Source: Hyphomicrobiales bacterium | Lineage (GTDB): Bacteria > Pseudomonadota > Alphaproteobacteria > Rhizobiales > Devosiaceae | Assembly: GCA_015490455.1 (NCBI GenBank) | Contig: WFXU01000054.1 | Location: 1-46,247 of the forward strand | Direction: 5' to 3' | Length of the DNA stretch: 46,247 bases | Shown: piece after piece, positions 1-7,344 of the stretch | How the letters are laid out: each line of letters starts with the position of its first letter | Position numbering within the stretch: position 1 is the first letter of the stretch | Position numbers and translations under genes: made by a program | Notes under the pieces: model-generated | Databases searched by the model: none | Seen by the model: the letters and a program-made list of their open reading frames with translations, nothing else | What the model was told of the DNA's origin: nothing

Positions 1-192
1 ATCTAAATCCACCACCATAATAATATAAATAATAAATTTATTTATTTATTTATTGTTATTGGGATTATTTATCTTTGATATCTCATATTATTGAACTTAA
101 TTTAGTGGACTTGAAAATTTTTTCATTTAATTGTAAGATGAGGTTCTTCAATCGTCCTAATTCTATATTTCTTCCATTGTCATGAGTAATTT
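1..192. other. AT-rich region upstream of rho
   Basis: No coding sequence was recognised in this 192-bp stretch. It is very AT-rich and has a short run of TTTA units (about four, positions 37-52). It must hold the rho promoter and leader if rho is not transcribed from further left. No clear -35/-10 pair or structured RNA could be assigned. Confidence 0.5.
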
Positions 193-1449
193 ATGAAATT
201 AAGTGAGCTAAAAGCTAAAAATCCGGCACAATTACTTTCCTTTGCTGAAGAGGTGGGAGTTGAAAATGCTTCAACCTTACGCAAGCAAGAATTAATGTTT
301 ACAATTCTAAAAAAATTAGCCGAAAAAGATATTGAAATTATTGGTGATGGGGTTATTGAAATATTATCAGATGGCTTTGGCTTTTTAAGATCGCAAGATG
401 CTAATTATTTACCTGGCCCAGATGATATTTATGTTTCCCCCTCACAAATTAAACGTTTTGCCTTACGCACAGGTGACACGATTGAGGGGCAAATTAGATC
501 TCCGCGTGATGGAGAGCGTTATTTTGCTCTGTTAAAAGTAAATTCAATAAATTTTGAAGATCCGGATGCTTCACGTCATAAAATAAATTTTGATAATCTT
601 ACTCCCCTTTATCCCAATGAACGTTTTAAGATGGAAATTACCGATAGGGATATTAAAGATATTAGTTCGCGCGTTATAGATTTAGTAGCGCCGCTCGGCA
701 AGGGGCAAAGAGGGTTAATTGTTGCTCCTCCAAGAACTGGTAAGACTGTTTTATTGCAAAATATAGCTAAATCTATCGCCATAAACCATCCTGAATGTTA
801 TTTAATCGTTTTATTGATAGATGAAAGGCCTGAAGAAGTAACCGATATGAAAAGATCTGTGAAGGGTGAGGTTATTTCTTCCACTTTTGATGAACCTGCA
901 ATTCGTCATGTTCAGGTTGCTGAAATGGTTATTGAAAAGGCAAAAAGGCTGGTTGAACATAAAAGAGATGTGGTTATTTTACTTGACTCTATTACTCGTT
1001 TGGGGCGCGCTTATAATACAGTTGTTCCCTCTTCAGGTAAGGTTTTAACTGGCGGGGTTGATGCGAACGCTTTACAGCGGCCAAAGAGATTTTTTGGCGC
1101 TGCCAGAAATATTGAAGAGGGGGGCTCTTTATCAATTATTTCTACTGCCTTAATTGATACTGGTTCGCGAATGGATGAGGTTATTTTTGAAGAATTTAAG
1201 GGAACCGGCAATTCTGAAATTATTTTAGACCGGAAAATTGCGGATAAGCGCGTCTTTCCGGCTATTGATGTGGCAAAATCCGGAACGCGCAAGGAAGAAT
1301 TATTGGTTGATGGTGATATTCTTAAAAAAATGTATGTATTGCGTCGTATTCTTAATCCGATGGGAACGGTTGATGCGATGGAATTTTTACTTGATAAATT
1401 GCGTCAAACTAAGACAAATGCCGATTTCTTTAATTCTATGAATACTTAG
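193..1449 (+). CDS. rho: Transcription termination factor Rho
   Basis: Rho is the hexameric RNA-dependent ATPase/translocase that ends transcription at Rho-dependent sites. The 418-residue length is normal for the family. The N-terminal helical domain starts [11 protein letters not shown], and the cold-shock-like RNA-binding domain follows at roughly residues 50-120 (motif GFGFLRS). The RecA-type ATPase has its P-loop at about 178-186 (APPRTGKTV), then [13 protein letters not shown] and the [11 protein letters not shown] segment. The secondary RNA-binding Q-loop and R-loop regions are intact. It is the first gene of the window, 22 bp before mnmE on the same strand, which is the usual alphaproteobacterial order. 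Identification is very secure. Confidence 0.98.
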   Translation: MKLSELKAKNPAQLLSFAEEVGVENASTLRKQELMFTILKKLAEKDIEIIGDGVIEILSDGFGFLRSQDANYLPGPDDIYVSPSQIKRFALRTGDTIEGQIRSPRDGERYFALLKVNSINFEDPDASRHKINFDNLTPLYPNERFKMEITDRDIKDISSRVIDLVAPLGKGQRGLIVAPPRTGKTVLLQNIAKSIAINHPECYLIVLLIDERPEEVTDMKRSVKGEVISSTFDEPAIRHVQVAEMVIEKAKRLVEHKRDVVILLDSITRLGRAYNTVVPSSGKVLTGGVDANALQRPKRFFGAARNIEEGGSLSIISTALIDTGSRMDEVIFEEFKGTGNSEIILDRKIADKRVFPAIDVAKSGTRKEELLVDGDILKKMYVLRRILNPMGTVDAMEFLLDKLRQTKTNADFFNSMNT

Positions 1450-1471
1450 ATATATATAAATTACGTGATTT

Positions 1472-2809
1472 ATGCCTAATAATGACACAATTATTGCTCT
1501 TTCTTCTGGCTCTTTGCCGGCGGGAGTGGCGATAGTCAGGATTTCTGGAGCAAAAGCTAAATTTATTGCGCAAAAATTGATTGACTCTGTTCCAAAAGCC
1601 AGAAAATTGGTCTTAAGAGAAATTTATTTTGCTGATAAATTTATCGATAAAGGTTTGATTGCCTTTTTCCCGGCGCCAAATAGTTTTACCGGTGAGGATT
1701 GTTTAGAATTTCATCTTCATGGCTCAAAAGCGGTTATTAAGGCGCTTATGGATGCTGTTTTAAGTTTTACTAATGTTCGTTTGGCAAAGGCAGGTGAATT
1801 TACTTTACGCGCTTTTGAAAATGGTAAATTAGATCTGATAGAGGCTGAAGGTTTAGCCGATTTATTAGCGGCAGAGACAGAAACACAAAGAGTTCAGGCA
1901 TTGGGAAGAATGTCGGGAATTATTTCCAAAAAAATTCTTTCCTGGAGGGAGGAATTATTATTTTTACGCGGACAAATTGAAGCTTTGTTAGATTTTTCTG
2001 ATGAGGGTGATATTATTGATGAATTAGCAGATAGTTTTTATATTTCGCTTGATAAATTAATTTCTGAATTTACGCATATTTTGTCTGGATTTACTGAGGG
2101 AAGAATTATAAGAGAGGGGTTCAGAATTGTTCTTGCGGGTTCGGTAAATGCTGGAAAATCAAGTCTTATCAATAGGTTAACAAAGTCTGATTTAGCAATT
2201 GTTAGTTCCGAAGAGGGAACAACTCGCGATGTTCGCGAGGTTGAAATGGATATAAATTCACAATTAGTAAAATTTATTGACATGGCTGGATTTAGAAAAA
2301 GTAAGAGTGAGGCTGAAAATGAGGGAATTAGGCGGGCTGAGCAGCAATTAAAAAGGGCTGATTTAATTTTATGGTTAAGCGCTATAAATATAGATAGGGT
2401 GAAGGATAGGGAAAAGGCAAAAAAACTATTGACTTCACTGGAGGTAAAGGCACCAATTATTTATTTAACTACAAAGGCTGATTTGGTAAAAAATTTACCG
2501 GAAGATGAATTTGCTATTTCGGTAAAAAGCGGGTTGGGAATTGAAAAATTATTAAAATTGATTAGCGAAAAATATTTAACTCTGCCCAATATTAGCGATA
2601 GGGAAATATTTATTTCCCATCAAAGAGATAGGGATGCTATAAAAATTGCACTTACTGAGCTTAAAAGGGCTAGGTCTAATCTGGAAGAATTGGAATTGGC
2701 AGCTCACTCTCTTAAATTGGCTTCTGATTCTCTTTCGCGTTTGCTTGGCGAATTAGATCCTGAGCAAATATTGGGAAATATTTTTGCTAATTTTTGTGTT
2801 GGAAAATAA
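1472..2809 (+). CDS. mnmE: tRNA uridine-5-carboxymethylaminomethyl modification GTPase MnmE
   Basis: With MnmG, MnmE builds the cmnm5U34 wobble modification in tRNAs reading split codon boxes. The 445-residue protein has an N-terminal formyl-THF-binding domain, a helical domain and an inserted G domain. Visible motifs are G1 GSVNAGKS (about 223-230), G2 EEGTTRD, G3 DMAG and G4 TKAD. It ends in FCVGK, the conserved C-terminal CxGK with the catalytic-region cysteine at about 442. The stop codon lies inside the 26-bp parS palindrome that separates it from mnmG. Its partner mnmG is immediately downstream, so the pair is probably co-expressed. Confidence 0.98.
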   Translation: MPNNDTIIALSSGSLPAGVAIVRISGAKAKFIAQKLIDSVPKARKLVLREIYFADKFIDKGLIAFFPAPNSFTGEDCLEFHLHGSKAVIKALMDAVLSFTNVRLAKAGEFTLRAFENGKLDLIEAEGLADLLAAETETQRVQALGRMSGIISKKILSWREELLFLRGQIEALLDFSDEGDIIDELADSFYISLDKLISEFTHILSGFTEGRIIREGFRIVLAGSVNAGKSSLINRLTKSDLAIVSSEEGTTRDVREVEMDINSQLVKFIDMAGFRKSKSEAENEGIRRAEQQLKRADLILWLSAINIDRVKDREKAKKLLTSLEVKAPIIYLTTKADLVKNLPEDEFAISVKSGLGIEKLLKLISEKYLTLPNISDREIFISHQRDRDAIKIALTELKRARSNLEELELAAHSLKLASDSLSRLLGELDPEQILGNIFANFCVGK

Positions 2810-2830
2810 TGTTTCACGTGAAACATTATT
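2805..2830. promoter_or_regulatory. parS: parS centromere site 1 (ParB-binding palindrome)
   Basis: The core TGTTTCACGTGAAACA at 2810-2825 is the exact 16-bp parS consensus. The perfect inverted repeat extends to 26 bp (2805-2830) and includes the mnmE stop codon. ParB nucleates here and spreads, loading SMC and guiding origin segregation. The parAB genes are about 2.7 kb downstream. Confidence 0.96.
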
Positions 2831-2869
2831 GAATATATTATGCAATTTAGATTGTGAAATTTTAGAAAA

Positions 2870-4759
2870 ATGCGTGATTTTGCAGTAATTATTGTTGGTG
2901 GAGGGCATGCAGGCTGTGAAGCGGCGGCGGTGGCTGCCAGAATTGGCGTAAAAACCGCCCTAATTACACACCAATTTGCCACTATCGGTGAAATGTCATG
3001 TAATCCAGCAATTGGCGGGCTGGGAAAGGGGCATTTAGTGCATGAGATTGACGCGCTTGATGGTTTAATGGGTAAAATTGCCGATAGTGCCGCTATTCAA
3101 TATAGGGAATTAAATAAAAGAAAGGGGCCGGCAGTAAGGGGGCTAAGGGCGCAAATAGATCGTAAAATATATAAATCTAACATGCAGGCGGCCATTAAAA
3201 ATATTAAAAATTTAGAAATTATTGAGGGGCAGGTAGATGATTTAATTATAGAAAATAATAATATTTGTGGTGTCGTTCTTAGTAATGGAGAAAAAATAGG
3301 CGGAAAATCTGTTGTTTTAACCACCGGAACTTTTTTACGCGGCATTATTCATCGCGGAAAAGAACAATTTGCGGCTGGCAGGATTGGGGAAAAGCCAGTG
3401 CTTAATCTCACAAAGAGATTAAAAAAATTAAAATTAAATTTGGGTAGATTAAAAACTGGCACCCCCGCAAGGCTTGATAAAAATACCATAAATTTTTCCT
3501 TGCTGGAAAAGCAGGAAGGAGAAATTCCAACAAGATTTTTTTCTTCTTTTAGCAAAAAAATTCAATTACAACAATTAGCTTGCTATATTTCCAAAACAAC
3601 AAAGAAAACTCACCAAATAATTGCCAATAATCTTGAAAAAAGTGCTATTTATTCGGGGCAGATTTCTTCTAGCGGGCCGCGCTATTGTCCCTCTATTGAA
3701 GATAAAATTGTGCGTTTTGCCGATAGGGACAGCCATCAAATATTTTTGGAGCCGGAAGGGCTGGATAGTGATTTAATCTATCCAAATGGGCTTTCAACCT
3801 CTTTGCCACAAAATATTCAACTGGAATTTTTACGGACAATACCGGGTTTAGAAAATGTAAAAATTGTGCAAGCTGGTTATGCGATTGAATATGATTATGT
3901 GGATCCAAGAGAATTAACCCATATATTAGAATTAAAAAAATTAAATTTTTTATTTTTAGCAGGGCAGATAAATGGGACAACCGGCTATGAAGAAGCAGCA
4001 GCGCAAGGCTTAATTGCCGGCGCTAATGCTGCTCTTAAAATTTTGGGCGAAAAACAATTAAAATTATCTAGGACAAATTCCTATTTGGGCGTAATGATTG
4101 ATGATTTAGTATTAAGGGGAGTATCTGAACCTTATAGAATGTTTACCTCCAGAGCGGAATTTCGTCTTTTTTTGCGTTCGGATAATGCAGATCAGCGTTT
4201 GACAAATATTGGCATTAATTTTGGTCTCGTTGGCAAAAAAAGGGCAGAATTATTTTTACAAAGGGAAAAAAAATTAGAGCGGGGGCGTAAAATTTTACAA
4301 CAGCTGAAGATTACTCCAAATGAAGCAAAAAAAGCAGGGATTGAAGTAAATCAGGACGGAATAAAACGATCCGCTTATGATTTATTATCATATCCCAATG
4401 TGGAAAAGGAAAATTTATTTTCTCTTTGGCCAGAATTGACTAAGATTGAAAGGGATATTTTTGAACAGCTTTCCTATGATGCTCGCTATTCTGTTTATAT
4501 TGAACGACAAAGGGGCGATATTGAAGCGGTTAAAAGAGCAGAAAATTTATTAATTCCAGAATGGTTGGACTATAATAAAATAAAAGGTCTATCTGCCGAA
4601 AATAAGCAAAAATTAATAAATTTTAAGCCAAGAAATTTGGCGCAAGCTCAATCTATTGAGGGAATAACCCCAGCAACTATTACATTATTATTGGCCATAA
4701 TTAAGCGCGGTAATGAACAAAGGGGGGATAATAAATATATTGAGGGGCAAAATAGCTAA
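2870..4759 (+). CDS. mnmG: tRNA uridine-5-carboxymethylaminomethyl modification enzyme MnmG (GidA)
   Basis: MnmG is the FAD-dependent partner of MnmE in cmnm5U34 synthesis. The 629-residue length fits the family. The N-terminal dinucleotide-binding motif is [13 protein letters not shown] (about 6-18), followed by the signature [15 protein letters not shown] and later GLKTGTPAR-type (here [11 protein letters not shown]) and [16 protein letters not shown] motifs. The C-terminal helical domain that contacts MnmE and tRNA is present. The start at 2870 follows directly after the parS spacer. The 3' end is followed by rsmG on the same strand, giving the usual gidA-gidB order. Confidence 0.98.
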   Translation: MRDFAVIIVGGGHAGCEAAAVAARIGVKTALITHQFATIGEMSCNPAIGGLGKGHLVHEIDALDGLMGKIADSAAIQYRELNKRKGPAVRGLRAQIDRKIYKSNMQAAIKNIKNLEIIEGQVDDLIIENNNICGVVLSNGEKIGGKSVVLTTGTFLRGIIHRGKEQFAAGRIGEKPVLNLTKRLKKLKLNLGRLKTGTPARLDKNTINFSLLEKQEGEIPTRFFSSFSKKIQLQQLACYISKTTKKTHQIIANNLEKSAIYSGQISSSGPRYCPSIEDKIVRFADRDSHQIFLEPEGLDSDLIYPNGLSTSLPQNIQLEFLRTIPGLENVKIVQAGYAIEYDYVDPRELTHILELKKLNFLFLAGQINGTTGYEEAAAQGLIAGANAALKILGEKQLKLSRTNSYLGVMIDDLVLRGVSEPYRMFTSRAEFRLFLRSDNADQRLTNIGINFGLVGKKRAELFLQREKKLERGRKILQQLKITPNEAKKAGIEVNQDGIKRSAYDLLSYPNVEKENLFSLWPELTKIERDIFEQLSYDARYSVYIERQRGDIEAVKRAENLLIPEWLDYNKIKGLSAENKQKLINFKPRNLAQAQSIEGITPATITLLLAIIKRGNEQRGDNKYIEGQNS

Positions 4760-4787
4760 ATGGGTGCAAAAAGAGATAATATATATT

Positions 4788-5486
4788 ATGAGTGGTGAAG
4801 GTGGCAGAAGATTTTTACAGGGCAGCAAGAATATTAAAAACCAAAAAGAGGCTGAAAAGGCGCTAAATATAATTAATTATGATTATGACAGGCCGCTTGA
4901 TGAGATAATTAGCGATTTACAAAATTTTTATGAAATATTATGCAAATGGCAAAAAGTGCAAAATCTTGTTTCACGTGAAACATTACAACAATATTGGCAC
5001 AGGCATGTTGCAGATAGTTTGCAAATTTTACCCTATATTGATAAAAATAGTAAAAATATTGCCGATTTAGGATCGGGAGGAGGGTTTCCGGCAGTTGTTC
5101 TGGCAATAATTTTGGCAAAAAAACCTATTAAATTTACTCTGATTGAGGCAAATAGCAGAAAAACCGCCTTTTTGCGCACAGTAAAAAGAAAATTACAATT
5201 AAATATGCAAATTATCAATTCGCGAATAGAAAATTATGAATTTAGCGAAGAAAATAGGCCAGATATTATCACTGCGCGCGCTCTAGCCCCGCTAAATGAA
5301 TTATTGAACTTAATTTTTCCCAAATTACAAGATAAAACTAAGCTGATTCTGTTAAAGGGAAAAGAATATTCTGGAGAACTCGCAAAAGCTAATAGCGAAT
5401 GGCAATATAATGTGATAATAAATAATTCGGCTACGGATCAATGTGCTGTGATATTGGAAATTAGCAATATTGCCCGTAAGGTCTGA
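4788..5486 (+). CDS. rsmG: 16S rRNA (guanine-N7)-methyltransferase RsmG (GidB)
   Basis: RsmG methylates N7 of G527 in 16S rRNA (E. coli numbering), affecting streptomycin response. The class I methyltransferase fold is shown by the SAM loop IADLGSGGGFPAVVLA and the family motif NLVSRETL. I chose the ATG at 4788 (MSGEGGRR, 232 residues). The longer reading from 4713 would overlap mnmG and add an unusual N-terminus. Even so, about 30 extra N-terminal residues remain compared with typical 205-215-residue RsmG, so the start is uncertain. The codons for VSRET carry a complete parS palindrome (4967-4982), so this sequence serves both translation and ParB binding. Confidence 0.93.
   Translation: MSGEGGRRFLQGSKNIKNQKEAEKALNIINYDYDRPLDEIISDLQNFYEILCKWQKVQNLVSRETLQQYWHRHVADSLQILPYIDKNSKNIADLGSGGGFPAVVLAIILAKKPIKFTLIEANSRKTAFLRTVKRKLQLNMQIINSRIENYEFSEENRPDIITARALAPLNELLNLIFPKLQDKTKLILLKGKEYSGELAKANSEWQYNVIINNSATDQCAVILEISNIARKV
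4967..4982. promoter_or_regulatory. parS: parS centromere site 2, inside rsmG
   Basis: A second perfect TGTTTCACGTGAAACA lies in the rsmG reading frame, where CTT GTT TCA CGT GAA ACA encodes L-V-S-R-E-T. The 16-bp core is identical to the site at 2810-2825, about 2.15 kb away. Symmetry here stops at the core, whereas site 1 is extended. With parA/parB 0.6 kb downstream it is almost certainly a ParB nucleation site. Confidence 0.95.
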
Positions 5487-5538
5487 TTGGAAATTATTTA
5501 GCATATAATAATATTTTTAGAATCTGCGGAGATTTAGG

Positions 5539-6339
5539 GTGAAGCCAAGAATCTTAACTTTAGCAAATCAAAAGGGGGGGGTTGGTAAAACCACAACCAC
5601 AATAAATTTGGCTACTGCCCTAGCCGCAGTTGGTGAAAGAGTGTTAATTATAGATCTAGACCCACAGGGAAATGCCTCTACCGGACTTGGTATTGCTCGA
5701 CAGGGCAGAACTATTTCTTCATTGGAAATTTTGCTAAGAGAAGCAAATCTGGGCGAAGCTATGATTCTTAGCGATGTGCCGCAAGTAGGAATTATACCCT
5801 CTATCACAGATCTTTCCGGCTTAGAGGTTAGTCTGGCAAATCAATCAGATAGGGTTTATCGGCTAAGAGAGGCTTTAGAGCAGGCAAGTTCATTATTAAT
5901 TGAGGGTAAGCCAATAAGCTATATTTTAATAGATTGTCCGCCCTCTTTGAATTTACTCACCATTAATGCCCTAGCGGCGGCTGATGCGGTTTTGGTGCCC
6001 TTACAATGTGAGTTTTTTGCGCTTGAAGGGCTTAGCCAATTATTGCGCACAATAGAACAAATAAGAACCGCGCTAAATCCCAATTTATATATTCAGGGAA
6101 TTGTCGTAACAATGTTTGACGGGCGAAATAATCTTAGCCAGCAAGTGTTGGCAGATGTAAGAAAGGAACTTGGCAATTTAGTTTATGAAACCGTAATTCC
6201 GCGTAATGTTAGGCTTTCAGAAGCTCCCTCTTATGGTAAGCCAGCCCTATTATATGATCTACGTTGTGCCGGCTCACAAGCATATTTGCGCTTGGCAACG
6301 GAGGTAATAAAGCGCGAACGTAATTTAACTGCAGCTTAA
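5539..6339 (+). CDS. parA: Chromosome partitioning ATPase ParA
   Basis: ParA binds the nucleoid as an ATP dimer and drives movement of ParB-parS complexes. The 266-residue protein has the deviant Walker A motif KGGVGKTTTTINLA (about 11-24), DLDPQGNASTGLG and the Walker B region ILIDCPPSLN, all diagnostic of chromosomal ParA/Soj. It starts with GTG at 5539, supported by a GGAG Shine-Dalgarno seven bases upstream. parB follows after a 15-bp gap, so the two form an operon. The nearby parS sites support a chromosomal rather than plasmid system. Confidence 0.97.
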   Translation: MKPRILTLANQKGGVGKTTTTINLATALAAVGERVLIIDLDPQGNASTGLGIARQGRTISSLEILLREANLGEAMILSDVPQVGIIPSITDLSGLEVSLANQSDRVYRLREALEQASSLLIEGKPISYILIDCPPSLNLLTINALAAADAVLVPLQCEFFALEGLSQLLRTIEQIRTALNPNLYIQGIVVTMFDGRNNLSQQVLADVRKELGNLVYETVIPRNVRLSEAPSYGKPALLYDLRCAGSQAYLRLATEVIKRERNLTAA

Positions 6340-6354
6340 TATGGATAGATAGAT

Positions 6355-7224
6355 ATGAATGATAAATCAGCAAGATTAGGTCGGGGATTAGCCGCTTTAA
6401 TTGGCGATATTTCTCCAATTGAAGGGGTTGAATCCGGACAATATGAGGGAATTAAGCAAATTGGGGTAGAACAATTAATTGCTAATCGTGCTAATCCGCG
6501 TGTTGATTTTGACGATAGTCAGCTTGAGGATTTAGCCGCCTCCATAAAGGAAAAAGGGGTTATGCAACCGCTTTTAGTGCGCCAAAATAAGGATAATAAG
6601 GATGTTTATGAAATAATTGCAGGTGAGCGACGCTGGCGCGCTGCGCAACGGGCTGGATTAAGCCAGGTTCCGGTCATTGTTAAACAGGTTGATGATAAAG
6701 AGGCACTTGAATTAGCAATAATTGAAAATATACAACGCGAAAACCTAAATTCTATTGAGGAATCAAAGGGTTATGCCCAACTTATTGAACAGTTTAACTA
6801 TACCCAAGCCGATTTGGCGCAAGTTATAGGAAAAAGTCGCTCCCATATTGCTAATAGTTTACGCCTGTTAAAATTGCCAGCAGAAGTGCGAAATATGATT
6901 GCCAGCGGGGAGTTAACCGCAGGACACGCCAGAACATTAATAGGTGCTGATAATCCACTAAAATTGGCAAAAAAAATTGTCGCCAAAGGGCTTTCCGTGC
7001 GTCAGGCCGAAAAATTGTCGCAACAGGCTAATAAGGGGGAAATAAATACACAGCCACAGTCCAAACAAAAAGATGCCGATACTATTGCCCTTGAAAAACG
7101 CCTCTCTGATGCGCTTGGATTTGCGGTAAAAATAGATGATAAGGGCAGTCATGGTAAATTAACCATTAATTATAAATCGCTTGAACAGCTGGATAATATT
7201 ATAGCGCGTTTATTGGGACAATAG
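6355..7224 (+). CDS. parB: Chromosome partitioning protein ParB
   Basis: ParB is the CTP-dependent clamp that loads at parS and spreads along DNA. In the 289 residues the N-terminal RLGRGLAALIGD segment (ParA-contacting) is followed by the ParB/Srx CTP-binding domain with the arginine-rich box GERRWRAAQRAG. The central helix-turn-helix is QADLAQVIGKSRSHIANSLRLL, and a C-terminal dimerisation domain follows. It is co-directional with parA. In many Rhizobiales further housekeeping genes follow parB; here the next feature, 120 bp on, is a CRISPR array. Confidence 0.97.
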   Translation: MNDKSARLGRGLAALIGDISPIEGVESGQYEGIKQIGVEQLIANRANPRVDFDDSQLEDLAASIKEKGVMQPLLVRQNKDNKDVYEIIAGERRWRAAQRAGLSQVPVIVKQVDDKEALELAIIENIQRENLNSIEESKGYAQLIEQFNYTQADLAQVIGKSRSHIANSLRLLKLPAEVRNMIASGELTAGHARTLIGADNPLKLAKKIVAKGLSVRQAEKLSQQANKGEINTQPQSKQKDADTIALEKRLSDALGFAVKIDDKGSHGKLTINYKSLEQLDNIIARLLGQ

Positions 7225-7344
7225 CCGGTTGGTGGCGGCTGGGGTGGGTTTGAAGCAAACGCCCTGACTGTGGGTGGAATAATCGCGGTTTACCGATAGC
7301 CAGACTTAAGATGGCCAATCACCGATCCAATAGCTGATCATTTT
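7225..7344 (+). other. Array upstream flank with a half-repeat
   Basis: This 120-bp stretch between the parB stop and the first repeat is richer in G and C than its surroundings. It contains a GTTTG-AAG-CAAAC hairpin near 7249-7261, with no following U-run. Positions 7283-7297 (TCGCGGTTTACCGAT) resemble repeat bases 2-20 with one substitution and CCCT deleted. No good promoter was seen. It is either the leader or the degenerate old end of the array; see the findings. Confidence 0.4.

Noticed and set aside
1-192. Replication origin at the left edge because of TTTA repeats and nearby parS
   Set aside because: No DnaA-box cluster or CtrA-type motifs were recognised, and only 192 bp are visible. 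parS proximity alone does not place the origin here.
4713-4787. Upstream ATG extending rsmG by 25 codons into mnmG
   Set aside because: It overlaps mnmG and makes RsmG longer than any typical member. The ATG at 4788 is more plausible.
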